A model generated the notes under the pieces. It saw nothing but the letters and a program-made list of their open reading frames with translations, did no database searches and was not told where the DNA came from. 38,763 nt of DNA from Negativicutes bacterium (GTDB taxonomy: Bacteria > Bacillota_C > Negativicutes > Sporomusales_B > JARLHX01). Below are positions 18,611-27,075 of the stretch, one piece after another. Both the position numbers and the translations under genes were made by a program. Numbering within the stretch: position 1 is the stretch's first letter; each line of letters begins with the position of its first letter. The stretch covers positions 1 through 38,763 of the forward strand of contig JARLHX010000256.1 in assembly GCA_031292035.1 (NCBI GenBank), in the 5' to 3' direction.

Positions 18611-18937
18611 CTATCCCTGCTTGGCGAGCTCATCTTGAATGGCGGTGAGCCATGCTCCGCGGCCTTCAACGATGACCTTCCATTTGCGGTCCCGATTGGC
18701 GGTAATGTCGAGGACATTGGGAATCAGGAAAAAGGTCTTGCCGCCTTTGACCTCAGTTACATCAGTCAGGTGAATTTCATCCATATATTTCGTGCGGATA
18801 TCCATGGCATAGCCGACAAAAACCAGCCGCTCATTCGTCAGATAAAACGCGCCCGACCATGCGTCGTGGCCCGAATGAAAGCTGCCGTGGCCCTTTTTGA
18901 CCACCGTTTCTTCTTCTCCCAGTGGGAAACTGTACAT
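18611..18937 (-). CDS. PH/GRAM-like domain protein (copy 1)
   Basis: 108-aa protein with no signal peptide or membrane segment. The pattern GAFYLTNERLVFVGYAMDI followed by the beta-rich VTEVKGGKTFFLIPNVLDI and a C-terminal helix (AWLTAIQDELA) is typical of bacterial PH/GRAM-like domains. The start is ATG 18937 with GGGAGG 7 bases upstream. It is clearly paralogous to the next gene (shared F-P-L start, FYLT-ERLVF core, helix end). Copies lie in tandem and are probably co-transcribed; function is unknown. Confidence 0.75.
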   Translation of the reverse strand: MYSFPLGEEETVVKKGHGSFHSGHDAWSGAFYLTNERLVFVGYAMDIRTKYMDEIHLTDVTEVKGGKTFFLIPNVLDITANRDRKWKVIVEGRGAWLTAIQDELAKQG

Positions 18938-18968
18938 TGCCAATCCTCCCGGTTTCATTGTTTAAAGA

Positions 18969-19295
18969 TCACAGCAGGTCGGTCTGGCGCACGATTTGGG
19001 CCAGCCACCGATCACGGTCGCGGACGATGATGCGTACCCGTTGCTGCCGAATGGTATCAATAATGATGACGTTATCGATTAGTTCAAAGGTTTTGGCCGG
19101 GGTAATCTCGCGGATATGAACCAGCGGAACTTCGACCCAAAAGCGGCTGGAGATGGACGTGCCCGCATAGCCGGTAAAAACCAGGCGTTCGGTAGTTAGA
19201 TAGAGGGCGCCGATGCCCGCCTTGTCCTCTGCTTGGATGGTGGACATCCCTTTTTTGAGAATACGTTCCTTTGGTTCCAGCGGAAAACGGTACAC
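18969..19295 (-). CDS. PH/GRAM-like domain protein (copy 2)
   Basis: 108-aa paralogue of the downstream neighbour. GALYLTTERLVFTGYAG, then ITPAKTFELIDNVIII and a terminal helix (RWLAQIVRQTDLL). The start is GTG 19295 (VYRFPLEP), behind GGAGGG; it aligns exactly with MYSFPLGE of copy 1, which supports both starts. It lies 31 bp before copy 1 and 42 bp after the stop of the HD-GYP gene. A role as ligand- or membrane-sensing module near the c-di-GMP genes is only a guess. Confidence 0.75.
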   Translation of the reverse strand: MYRFPLEPKERILKKGMSTIQAEDKAGIGALYLTTERLVFTGYAGTSISSRFWVEVPLVHIREITPAKTFELIDNVIIIDTIRQQRVRIIVRDRDRWLAQIVRQTDLL

Positions 19296-19337
19296 CGCGA
19301 TTCCCTCCATTGTCAACCGCGCTACGCGCGGCGAAGG

Positions 19338-21962
19338 CTACCGGGCAACAGGATATTCCTTTTCGTCGGCGGTGAATTCACGCAGGAAAAGTTCGGCCAG
19401 CCGCGGATCGAACTGGGTGCCGGAGCAGCGGGCTACTTCCTCCATGGCCCGCCGGTGAGACAGGGCCTTTCGGTAGGGGCGGTCACTGGTCATGGCCTCA
19501 TAGGCGTCAACAATGGCCAGAACCCGGCATTCCAGCGGTATTTCCTCCCCTTTGAGCCGCAGTGGATATCCCTCACCATTCCACCACTCGTGATGCCGGA
19601 AAATCAGATCAGCGATGGCCGCCAGGTCATGGGTGGCAACGGCGATGCGGTAGCCGATTTCAGGGTGGCGCTGCATGACCAGCCGCTCTTTGTCAGAGAG
19701 GGGTCCGGGCTTGAAGAGGATATTGTCAGGAATACCAATCTTGCCGATGTCATGAAACTGCGCCAGCAAACACAAGGTGTTAGTGACTTTTTCCGGCAGA
19801 GCGATGCGTTTGGCGAACTCCCCTGCCAGTTTTTCCAACCGGTCGGTATGGCCGGCAGTCTGAAAATCGCGGGCTTCCAGCGCCTTCATCAACGCCTGCA
19901 TCGTCGTATCCCGAACACTCTTGTTGCGCTGCATCTTCTCGCGGTACATGGCGTCGTCGGCTTCCTTGAACAGGGCGACCATATCCACCTGATCGGACTC
20001 GCTCACTGCAAAGCCGATCGACATCCCCACAGGCAGCTGGGAATCCCCGGTGCTGTATTCGGCAGACAATTCGCGCAGCCGTTGGTAGCCCCGCTCGGCA
20101 TCGCCTTGATTAAAATTGGCCAGCACGGCGACAAATTCGTCGCCGCCGATCCGGTAAATGGCGGCATCTAAAAGGGAAAAGGCCTGCCGGATAATTTGGG
20201 CCACTTTGACCAGCAGCTCATCGCCTACGCGGTGACCCAGGGTATCGTTGACAAACTTTAGACCATCGACATCACAGACGAAAATGGTTACCGGCAGCGA
20301 TTCCACCGGCCTGGCAGCCATATTGAGGGCAGCTTCGAAGCTTGTCCGGTTGTAAAATCCGGTGAGTGAATCGTGCAGGCTAATATACTGCAGCCGTTCT
20401 TCGGCCATTTTTTGTTCGCTGATATCCTGATGGCTTCCTCTCAGACCGCATAACTCGCCGTTTTCAGCAAAAACATGGCGGGAAACGCAGCTGATCCAGC
20501 GAATCATGCCATTGCGGTTGATAATCCTAAACTCCAGCGTCCGGGAAGCCGGCTCGGCGGTGCGCCTGGCATAACTCAGCCAGCGGGACCGATCGGCAGA
20601 AAAAACGATTTCATCCAGCAGCCCGGGCTCCGCATAAAAGGCTTCACTGGCGTAGCCGGTGATCCGTTCGCAGTTGGGCGACACATAATAGATGGTGCCG
20701 TCATTACCGCGCCAAAACACCATATCAGAAGCAAAATCCGTCACTGTCTGATAGAGTTCCTTGCTTTTTTCCAGCGATGCCGTTTGCTTATCCAGTTCGG
20801 TGAGCATAGTATTGAAGGCCTGCGACAGCGCACCGATTTCATCATCGGAGACAATGGTGCTGAAACGATCGTTGCCATGTTTGGCAGGCATCTCTTCGAC
20901 ATGGCGGGTAAATTCTTCCAAGGGTCCGGCCATGATTTTAACCACGAACCAAAGAGCCAGCACCAGCAGCAAGATGCCGACCGCGGTCGTCATCACAAGA
21001 TAGCGCTGCATTTTCACCACCGGGGCATAGACTTCGGCCAGCGGATGGTTGGCCACCAGAATCCAGTTGGTTTTTTTCAGATGGGTGGCGCTCGCTAAAT
21101 AAGAGATACCGCGGGAGTTATCAGCCTCGACAGTACCCTCGAAGCCTTCGATAGCCTTATCGAACAGCCAGTTGGTTCCTGGCAGTACGTCCTTTTGCAG
21201 TATCCGAGTGGCGTCGGGATGAAGAATGACGGTCCGGTCGGTGTCGTACAGGTAGATATAGCCGCTTTCCCCGATCTGAGTTCGGGTCAGGCCGCCGAGA
21301 AAATTATCTTTCAAAAGATCCAGGCCGCCTCCCAGGATGCCGACGAGGCGTCCATCGGCGTCAAAGATCGGAGCGGTGATCATGACTGCAGGATGTTGGA
21401 ACAAGCTGGATATATACGGTTTGGATATGTACGGTTTGCCGGTCCGCACCGTTTCCTGAAGATAATCACGGTAAGAAAAATCCAAGCCCCGCCGGTTGGG
21501 TACGTAGGGCGATTCGGCAATCATCCGACCAGTCGGCGAAAAGAAAAAAATGTGATTATCAAAGATGGTCTTGACGCCTACTTTCGAATCGAGAAATGCC
21601 TGCCCCTGCTCCGGATCGGCCAGCGTGGCGGGAGTTACCTGTTTACTGATGGCGATTAGCGTCTCTTGGGCCGAATCCAGCTTATCGTCGATTTCCCTGG
21701 CCATCTTTTGGACCATGACGATTTCCTGGCTGGCGATCGATTCTTTATAGGTTGCCGCAAAGTAGGAAAAAACAAAATAGGCCATAGCGGTTAGCAATAA
21801 AACTAGCAAAGCCGAAACCGTAACCGCCATCTTGGTTTTCAGGCTATGGAGGCGATTTGTCCGAATCCCCTTGTCAGGCTCGGTATAGATAACGTCCGGC
21901 AAAGCCCGCAAACTGTCGATCATTTTATTCAATCGCTGCCGCCTTTTGTCATTCCACAACAA
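19338..21962 (-). CDS. dCache-HAMP-PAS-GGDEF-HD-GYP c-di-GMP signalling protein
   Basis: 874-aa inner-membrane sensor. After a basic N terminus come a helix (~47-70), an extracytoplasmic double-Cache domain (~75-315), a second helix (TTAVGILLLVLALWFVV), HAMP (~345-395), PAS (YQTVTDFASDMVFWRG onward), GGDEF (IGGDEF, ~606) and HD-GYP (HDIGKIGIPD ~737, GEGYP ~796). Both catalytic signatures are intact, so it may make and hydrolyse c-di-GMP. No RxxD inhibitory site precedes the GGDEF. The start is TTG 21962 with GGGAGG 8 bases upstream; an ATG at codon 14 is the alternative. The stop lies 42 bp before the PH-like pair. Confidence 0.93.
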   Translation of the reverse strand: MLWNDKRRQRLNKMIDSLRALPDVIYTEPDKGIRTNRLHSLKTKMAVTVSALLVLLLTAMAYFVFSYFAATYKESIASQEIVMVQKMAREIDDKLDSAQETLIAISKQVTPATLADPEQGQAFLDSKVGVKTIFDNHIFFFSPTGRMIAESPYVPNRRGLDFSYRDYLQETVRTGKPYISKPYISSLFQHPAVMITAPIFDADGRLVGILGGGLDLLKDNFLGGLTRTQIGESGYIYLYDTDRTVILHPDATRILQKDVLPGTNWLFDKAIEGFEGTVEADNSRGISYLASATHLKKTNWILVANHPLAEVYAPVVKMQRYLVMTTAVGILLLVLALWFVVKIMAGPLEEFTRHVEEMPAKHGNDRFSTIVSDDEIGALSQAFNTMLTELDKQTASLEKSKELYQTVTDFASDMVFWRGNDGTIYYVSPNCERITGYASEAFYAEPGLLDEIVFSADRSRWLSYARRTAEPASRTLEFRIINRNGMIRWISCVSRHVFAENGELCGLRGSHQDISEQKMAEERLQYISLHDSLTGFYNRTSFEAALNMAARPVESLPVTIFVCDVDGLKFVNDTLGHRVGDELLVKVAQIIRQAFSLLDAAIYRIGGDEFVAVLANFNQGDAERGYQRLRELSAEYSTGDSQLPVGMSIGFAVSESDQVDMVALFKEADDAMYREKMQRNKSVRDTTMQALMKALEARDFQTAGHTDRLEKLAGEFAKRIALPEKVTNTLCLLAQFHDIGKIGIPDNILFKPGPLSDKERLVMQRHPEIGYRIAVATHDLAAIADLIFRHHEWWNGEGYPLRLKGEEIPLECRVLAIVDAYEAMTSDRPYRKALSHRRAMEEVARCSGTQFDPRLAELFLREFTADEKEYPVAR

Positions 21963-22023
21963 TAAAAAAGCCTCCCACCACCATCATTTCTCCACTGCCT
22001 GTCCTGATTTTGCAATGCGACAA

Positions 22024-22052
22024 AAAGCCCTTCACCGGCGAGGGCTTCTTCG
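22024..22052 (-). terminator. Terminator before the HD-GYP gene
   Basis: Minus-strand stem AGCCCTCGCC/GGTGAAGGGCT followed by TTTTT. It ends transcription from the 71-aa gene at 22.2 kb. Confidence 0.8.
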
Positions 22053-22217
22053 GTCCAGTCCGATACCGATTGGAGACGATTCACTTGTCGCGGCGATGCG
22101 GCCGGACGACTTGTCGTTCTAGCTCATTTCATAGGTTGAACCACTAGCTGACAAGGCTTATTTCATAAAGTGTAATTCCGTCATCACCCTCCAAAATCCT
22201 TTATCAACTGTAAAATA
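22053..22217. other. AT-mixed spacer without identified feature
   Basis: I see no gene, riboswitch motif (no GEMM-type core) or clear promoter here. Confidence 0.3.
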
Positions 22218-22433
22218 CTAGGGAATGGGTTTGACGCTGGCGTTTAGACTGGCGATGGCTCCTGATATCGCCAAAATATTGTTAAAATTGGTGATCGGAT
22301 TGGCCATCTGCTGCACCAATTGCTCCTGCAGAATATACATTGTAAAAATAGCGATGCAGTTCGCCGTCCGAATAGCCGTTGCCGGCGTTGCCGCCGCAAC
22401 AAGAGCCTGATCCACCATTTCCTGCCGATCCAT
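22218..22433 (-). CDS. Small hydrophobic protein of unknown function (71 aa)
   Basis: MDRQEMVDQALVAAATPATA and then an alternation of hydrophobic stretches with Gln/Asn-rich turns (ILQEQLVQQMANPITNFNNIL). It could be a small membrane or spore-coat-type protein, but I do not recognise it. Very good translation signal (AAGGAGG, 7 bases before ATG) and its own terminator downstream support a real gene. No partner genes are obvious. Confidence 0.65.
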   Translation of the reverse strand: MDRQEMVDQALVAAATPATAIRTANCIAIFTMYILQEQLVQQMANPITNFNNILAISGAIASLNASVKPIP

Positions 22434-22552
22434 CCCTCTTCCTCCTTATAGAGCTTTTGGCAAATTATATTCGCCGCCGCAATCTGGCATGACCAACTAG
22501 TCGCCACCTCCGCTAAATTGGCGGCCGGCACCCGGCATGGAGCGGCAACAAA

Positions 22553-22577
22553 GAAAAAAACAGCCTGCTCGGCTGTT
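22553..22577 (-). terminator. Terminator of the PilZ gene
   Basis: Stem AACAGCC/GGCTGTT with a 5-nt loop, then a run of seven T on the minus strand. Confidence 0.92.
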
Positions 22578-22609
22578 TAATACAAACATTTTTATTTGAA
22601 CGACATTGC

Positions 22610-23278
22610 TTATTCGGCGAAGATTTCGATCTCTTTTTTGCGCCGTTCGACTTGCTTTTTAAAAATATATTTAACAATCAGATTTCTGGCTCGCTCATCA
22701 ATTTTGCTGTATTTAATCGCCAGCTCGTACTTGTCATGTTCCCGTTCCGGCATGATGACGCGCACAAGTTCTCCGGTAGCCTGCACAACGCTGCCTTCTT
22801 CCAGCGGCAGGGTAATGTCCAGCTTGGTTTCCGGCGGCATGGGCTGAGCCAGGAGGACTCGCAGTCCACCGGCGCTGATATCCTTGGTAATGGTCGTGAT
22901 CGTAGTCACCGGCTTATCCGGATCGATGACTGTGAGCGTAACATCGAGGTTGACGCCGAGCCTGACAAAAGAACGCATCTGTACCCGTTCGATATCCACC
23001 GGCATCGCAATGGTCCACAAGGGAATCGGTTCATGGACATAACCGCGCAGCCTGGTTTTGAAAAAATAGGCGCATGCGTCAGACGTCACGCGGGCTGACA
23101 GTTCCCGCCCAATGCGTGGCGGCAGATAAAACCCCTGAGAATAAGGAGCGCCGATCACCAAAGTGTCGTTATGGACATCTTCGATGCGACTGTAGTATAT
23201 GCGACGTTTGCTGGTTTCAGGATCATCGACAAGTATATCGATTTTTTGCGTTACTGCGAAAATTTTACGTAAATCCAC
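22610..23278 (-). CDS. PilZ-domain c-di-GMP receptor (YcgR/YpfA-like)
   Basis: 222-aa cytoplasmic protein. The N-terminal ~100 residues form a YcgR-N-like beta domain (KIDILVDDPETSKRRIYYSRIEDV). The PilZ domain follows with both binding motifs intact: RSFVR (RxxxR) and DISAGG (DxSxxG). Such proteins act as c-di-GMP brakes or regulators of flagella and envelope functions. The start is GTG 23278, since GGGAGG lies 8 bases upstream; an earlier GTG overlaps that site. With the two GGDEF proteins nearby it completes a synthesis/receptor set, although each gene has its own transcription unit. Confidence 0.92.
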   Translation of the reverse strand: MDLRKIFAVTQKIDILVDDPETSKRRIYYSRIEDVHNDTLVIGAPYSQGFYLPPRIGRELSARVTSDACAYFFKTRLRGYVHEPIPLWTIAMPVDIERVQMRSFVRLGVNLDVTLTVIDPDKPVTTITTITKDISAGGLRVLLAQPMPPETKLDITLPLEEGSVVQATGELVRVIMPEREHDKYELAIKYSKIDERARNLIVKYIFKKQVERRKKEIEIFAE

Positions 23279-23415
23279 CGCTCCCACCTCCCTTGTTTTT
23301 ATTTAGCATCGATAGGCATTTTTCCTGCATTGACTGAAAAACATCACCAAGAATCGCTTAAACTCACGCCAAATGCCTGGGGAACCATTGCCTGCAGCCT
23401 GCAGCACACCCCCAA

Positions 23416-23454
23416 AAATAAGGAAAGACCGGAAATTCCGGTCTTTCCTTATTT
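23416..23454. terminator. Bidirectional terminator, perfect 19-bp arms
   Basis: Palindrome of two 19-nt arms around a single central base (left arm AATAAGGAAAGACCGG...). The stop codon of the 84-aa gene lies inside its right arm. It ends minus-strand transcription before the PilZ promoter region. Confidence 0.9.
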
Positions 23455-23700
23455 CGCTTTTGACCGTTCACTGGGAGATACCTTTGGCGCAGTTACCGGT
23501 CGGCCGTCAGCGCTTTCTGGCTCAATCGCCTTTTGCTGGCTGCCGTCAGTCAAATCCCCCATACAGGCTTGACGGAAAGAATGCTCGTTAGCCATTGCCG
23601 TCGACACGATCGAAGCGTCGATCTGCTTGCGGGACACGGCGTTGTCACCGGCGCTCATGGCATACTCGGAGGCAAAGGACTGACTTTTGGTCTTCGACAT
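23449..23700 (-). CDS. Small hydrophilic protein of unknown function
   Basis: 83 aa, MSKTKSQSFASEYAMSAGDN..., rich in Ser, Ala, Gln and charged residues, no membrane segment and one Cys. The start is ATG 23700 with AGGAG 9 bases upstream. The end coincides with a strong terminator. It looks like a small solvent-exposed or spore-associated protein; I do not recognise a family. Confidence 0.6.
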   Translation of the reverse strand: MSKTKSQSFASEYAMSAGDNAVSRKQIDASIVSTAMANEHSFRQACMGDLTDGSQQKAIEPESADGRPVTAPKVSPSERSKAK

Positions 23701-23817
23701 AGAATCAGCTCCTGTCTCTTGCTTTATACTCATATCGGCTCAGGCAACTTCAATACCAAAGCAACTTCTTCTCGTTATTTTGTCCTCCATACCGCAATAC
23801 TAACCAACCCAAAAGAC

Positions 23818-23843
23818 AAAAAAAAGCGGAGATCCTCCGCTTT
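23818..23843 (-). terminator. Terminator of the 24.2-kb gene
   Basis: Stem AAAGCGGAG/CTCCGCTTT with a 3-nt loop, followed by a run of eight T on the minus strand. Confidence 0.9.
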
Positions 23844-23893
23844 GTGACTATTACCGAGTGAAAACTTATTTCGCGCAGTATCGCCCGGGGCGC

Positions 23894-24238
23894 TTACCAC
23901 ACATTTTCAAGCCGTGACAAAATCGGTCTGGTTTGCGGTCTCGCCGGTGGGTTGGCAGTTAAATTACGCCTTTCCACTTTGACAATATCGGCGACTTTGA
24001 TCGCCGGCGGCGGCGACGACAAACATTTCCTGAGAAGATTGGTGGTGACGGTGGTGAAATGATAAATTTTGATTTGGCCGTAAACTAGTTCCTGGTTAGC
24101 TAAGTAAGTCACTGCCAGGACCTGAAATGTATGCATCTCAACCACACCAGCGAGCGATTGATCGATCCAGTCTGCAAGGGTTTCCTGTGGCAGATCCCGG
24201 TCGACGTTAAGAATAATGGAGAATGTTTGTCTTACCAT
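23894..24238 (-). CDS. Hypothetical protein (114 aa)
   Basis: MVRQTFSIILNVDRDLPQETLADWI... an alpha/beta-looking soluble protein with a Pro/Arg-rich tail (ANPPARPQTRPILSRLENVW). The start is ATG 24238, behind AAAGGGGGG; the in-frame N-terminal extension lacks a binding site. Flanked by its own terminator. No family recognised. Confidence 0.6.
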   Translation of the reverse strand: MVRQTFSIILNVDRDLPQETLADWIDQSLAGVVEMHTFQVLAVTYLANQELVYGQIKIYHFTTVTTNLLRKCLSSPPPAIKVADIVKVERRNLTANPPARPQTRPILSRLENVW

Positions 24239-24342
24239 GGCGCGCCCCCCCTTTCGTTGATTTTTCTTGTATTCAGAATATTCTACCTTTTCCGACACAA
24301 TCCTTTATTTGGAGAGGACTTGATTAAATATTTATAAAACTA

Positions 24343-24367
24343 AAAGACAGGAACCCCTCCTGTCTTT
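24343..24367 (-). terminator. Terminator of the 48-aa membrane protein gene
   Basis: Perfect 10-bp stem AAAGACAGGA/TCCTGTCTTT, loop of 5, then a U-rich tail on the minus strand. Confidence 0.85.
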
Positions 24368-24423
24368 CTGGTAGATCGTGTTCTTTTCAATTGGTGCGAG
24401 GGTAGGAAACTGCTCTCATCGGA

Positions 24424-24570
24424 TCAGGGCAAACGTTTGCGCAAGGACTTGATCGGAGTATATTCCAGATCCTTGAACATTCGACGCCGCGGCGACTTTT
24501 GCGCCGAATAGGCAAAAACGGCAATAACCGAAAACGATAAGACAGAAATGATCAGCAGCCACCCATTCAT
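24424..24570 (-). CDS. Small single-pass membrane protein (48 aa)
   Basis: One N-terminal helix (WLLIISVLSFSVIAVFAYSA) followed by a basic tail (SPRRRMFKDLEYTPIKSLRKRLP). The ATG at 24570 has GGGGGG 8 bases upstream, and a good terminator follows. Function unknown; the architecture fits short membrane regulators or spore-envelope proteins. Confidence 0.55.
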   Translation of the reverse strand: MNGWLLIISVLSFSVIAVFAYSAQKSPRRRMFKDLEYTPIKSLRKRLP

Positions 24571-24661
24571 TCCGGTGTCCCCCCTACCATCCTTCTTCCG
24601 GTCAGCCCTTGCTCCGGCAGGTCGCACCGCCGGCGCTGCCTGCCATCGCAAGCAGCCTGTA

Positions 24662-24700
24662 CTATTCTATTACGGCCGAGACACTCGTCCCGCCCAGCAT
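24662..24700 (-). CDS. Possible 12-codon mini-ORF
   Basis: ATG behind TTGGAGGATATAATA (strong GGAGG, 8 bases) opens MLGGTSVSAVIE and stops with TAG, 92 bp before the 48-aa gene on the same strand. It may be a leader peptide or chance. Confidence 0.25.
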   Translation of the reverse strand: MLGGTSVSAVIE

Positions 24701-25073
24701 TATTATATCCTCCAATACAAGTAAATTTTGTCTGATAATCGATGGCGCAAGACGCAAATTAGGACATAATACTTTTTTATTACGACATTATATTTATCTC
24801 ACTATTTTTCGCATTTACCACTTGTCGATATTTGGCTTATTGTGTATAATTAAGTCGAAGGTTGGGGATGGGACCACACGTCCTGTCTTTTTCAAAAAGA
24901 AAACTCGCTTAAGAATACTGTTAAATACTAGCAATATACACTGTACTACCGCTCTATTTTTTGCCGCTGCTATACTGCAAGATTTGTTGATTATTCCACT
25001 AAATCATTATCCATCTCCGCCTTAAAAATCTGACTGCCTCCCGATATTCTAGCTGGAGAGACGCACGACAAAA
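24701..25073. other. AT-rich gene-free stretch
   Basis: No gene with a usable start is seen. On the plus strand TTGTCG-17-TATAAT (24822-24850) forms a good promoter, but only a short weak hairpin (GGAC/GTCC, then TTTTT) follows. A small transcript is possible but unsupported. Confidence 0.3.
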
Positions 25074-25101
25074 ACGACCCAAAGCATTTGCTTCGGGTCG
25101 T
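25074..25101 (-). terminator. Terminator of the exported-protein gene
   Basis: Stem ACGACCCaAAGC/GCTTcGGGTCGT with a 4-nt loop, followed on the minus strand by TTTTTG. Confidence 0.88.
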
Positions 25102-25134
25102 CTCTTTCTAAGTCAGCTTAAATCTTGATATCAA

Positions 25135-25566
25135 TTATATCTTAATATCAATGGTAGCCGAGATGCCCACCCCGTTGACCCGGGAGAAATTGATCGGGTT
25201 TTTACTGTCGATGGGAAGCAGCGCGTGGACGCGGAACTGATTCCCGTTGAAATCAGCTTCGATCGCGATGACCGCTTCGGTCTTAGCGACCAGCTCCTCC
25301 GGACCGATGACCTGAGCCGCGCCTATGTATCCGCCGGTTCCTACAGTCAGTATCGGCACGACTTTGGTGGCGTATTCCGTGGTAGCGCCGTGCTTGGCTG
25401 TCAACGTATTAATGAAGTTATTGAGCGGCGTGGCGAATTTACTAATCAGAATGGCCACACCACCGACTTTGAGAATATCCCCGAAGCCAAAGGCCTGGGC
25501 AACCGGCGCCACCCCCGCAGATAAAAGGCAAAGAATCAATAGTCCGGTGATGAAACGTTTTTTCAT
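25135..25566 (-). CDS. Secreted protein of unknown function
   Basis: 143 aa with a clear signal peptide: MKKRFITGLLILCLLSAGV, cleavage after AQA. The mature part has Gly/Val-rich hydrophobic patches and a beta-rich C terminus (NGNQFRVHALLPIDSKNP, GISATIDIKI). The start is ATG 25566 with GAGGGTG upstream. It should be exported to the periplasm or outer envelope. A promoter and a terminator frame it as a single-gene unit. Family not recognised. Confidence 0.7.
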   Translation of the reverse strand: MKKRFITGLLILCLLSAGVAPVAQAFGFGDILKVGGVAILISKFATPLNNFINTLTAKHGATTEYATKVVPILTVGTGGYIGAAQVIGPEELVAKTEAVIAIEADFNGNQFRVHALLPIDSKNPINFSRVNGVGISATIDIKI

Positions 25567-25684
25567 GTTGCGACACCCTCTTTTCAGCAATTCTTTCTAT
25601 TTGCCTGGTGACGGAAATCTTTGCTTGGTTGTATTTTCGGCATCTAGGACGGCAAGTCCTTTTGCCGCAACGGCATATATCACC

Positions 25685-25714
25685 ATTATAAAAAATTTTT
25701 GGTGCCTCATCCAA
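25685..25714 (-). promoter_or_regulatory. Promoter of the secreted-protein gene
   Basis: TTGGAT (25709-25714), 18-bp spacer, TATAAT (25685-25690), leaving about a 110-nt leader without obvious structure. Confidence 0.55.
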
Positions 25715-25895
25715 CAATACACAAACATTCGCCATTACGCTTTTATTTGCAGGAATTGTGAGTGTCGTCGGCAAATTTAATGGCAATATATTTTACAATT
25801 TGATAATATGATAGCAAGAAGCCGCGTGACAGCAAAATCTCAAGCCAGCGCAACTCTGGGTGATAATCCCCAACAAGGCAGGAGGCATGTGTTCA

Positions 25896-25988
25896 ATGGA
25901 ATCAATCCTTTTTGTGGCACCTTCCCCTATTGTGGCGACAGCCGCCAAGAAGGTCCTGGCCGAAATGGGCATCAAGATGCACGCATAA
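25896..25988 (+). pseudogene. Truncated start of a PrpR-N-type regulator
   Basis: With GGAGG 10 bases upstream, an ATG opens MESILFVAPSPIVATAAKKV..., which looks like the first strand and helix of the PrpR N-terminal sensor domain of sigma-54 activators. After 30 codons it meets TAA and no continuation is seen in any frame. The 5' end is therefore kept and the rest (some 500-600 codons) lost. A terminator at 26.25 kb may be the old 3' end. Confidence 0.5.
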
Positions 25989-26682
25989 TCATAGCCAATG
26001 TTCTATTTGGACAAAGCCCCTGCATCGATGCGTGTTCTAAAATCGCTTATTACTGCCTGTTATTTTGTCTATGGATAACTTATCGCCCACAGCACAAAGA
26101 CCCTAGCTTGTGTACGGGAATGAAAATATTAGTATTTTTCCTTAAGCTGATTCTAGTGTATTTGGCTGAATGTATTCACGAGGACAACGACGTGATGCTG
26201 CGGAGAATTGATTGTACCACCAACTATCTCCTTGCCATAAACGAAAAAGCAGCGGCCTCGCCGCTGTTTTTTCGTCTTCATTCTATTTCTAATCATCTGA
26301 TCGGTGACTGTGCCATAAAGCTAATATTCAGTTCTCTCCTCCCTAAATGCTGCCGCTGAACCCCTTAACTTCTATGACGATTCTATCCTTTCATCTTACA
26401 ATATTGCTGCAGCGTTCACCTGGACAATCAGCAGCTCTCCCAACCATATAATTCAAACCTCACTCAGAACTATCTTTCCTTGTTTTGGAGTCAGGACACA
26501 GCCCCGTTATAATAAGTATCCATGGGGTATCAAGCTTGTAGTTTGCAGTGTCCTTTTTAAGATAGCTCATCAGTTACCTTCTGACCGAGTTGTAGAGAAT
26601 CTATGACCGGGGTAAATTGAACATCCACTTGCATACCCTCGAACCACAGGTATTTTCCCTGCCCCCAATGCACCTGAGATAA
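25989..26682. other. Gene-poor degraded stretch
   Basis: No supported gene. It contains the hairpin at 26250-26272. On the minus strand, a 38-codon frame (26557-26673, GTG start, MHWGQGKYLWFEGMQ...) lies directly after the 130-aa gene but lacks a good binding site. Sequence is AT-richer than the core operons. Confidence 0.35.
26242..26275. terminator. Bidirectional terminator-like hairpin
   Basis: CAGCGGC/GCCGCTG with a 3-nt loop, flanked by A-run and T-run (TTTTTT on plus). Confidence 0.8.
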
Positions 26683-27075
26683 TTAGTACATTTCGTAACC
26701 GACCAGGGCATATTTCCGTCTACGATCCAGTTCCTTTATCATGGCGACTACCTCGTCTAATCGCCTACCGAAATTATTAAACCCTTTTGATTGACTTTGA
26801 ACCCATTCATCATACAATTCGTCTATAAACTTCATAATGTCTCGTGGAGTAACAACTGCGACCCAACACGCCGAATCAACTTGTTTGCCGTATAATTCTC
26901 CCTTACTGATTTTATTCATCAAGATTCCTAATCCTCCATAGAACTGATCGCAAACGGGTGGTAGGACACGTGTTATTGCGCACACCGCATCCCCAGTTTC
27001 GATTTCTCCAGGTTTTAAACTTTTCCGCAAGTGTCGTCCTGTCATATCCCCTATGTACACGTGACTTTGTGGCAT
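26683..27075 (-). CDS. Hypothetical protein (130 aa)
   Basis: MPQSHVYIGDMTGRHLRKSL..., a soluble alpha/beta-like protein with conserved-looking GDAVCAITRVLPPVCDQFYGGLG and a helical, charged C terminus (RRLDEVVAMIKELDRRRKYAL). Good binding site GGAGGAG before ATG 27075. It lies about 200 bp outside the Tn3-type terminal repeat, in an AT-richer region than the core operons, suggesting accessory origin. No family recognised. Confidence 0.6.
   Translation of the reverse strand: MPQSHVYIGDMTGRHLRKSLKPGEIETGDAVCAITRVLPPVCDQFYGGLGILMNKISKGELYGKQVDSACWVAVVTPRDIMKFIDELYDEWVQSQSKGFNNFGRRLDEVVAMIKELDRRRKYALVGYEMY

Noticed and set aside
24822..24893. Plus-strand promoter TTGTCG-17-TATAAT followed by a tiny hairpin and T-run, suggesting a small RNA
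   Set aside because: The predicted transcript is under 50 nt with a 4-bp stem; not enough to call a gene.
24609..25025. Open frame of about 138 codons on the plus strand
   Set aside because: No ribosome-binding site, low-complexity hydrophobic composition and overlap with the start region of the 48-aa gene on the other strand; it also crosses a good internal promoter.
25808..26359. Plus-strand open frame of about 183 codons
   Set aside because: It overlaps the better supported regulator stub in another frame, has no binding site and no coherent domain pattern.
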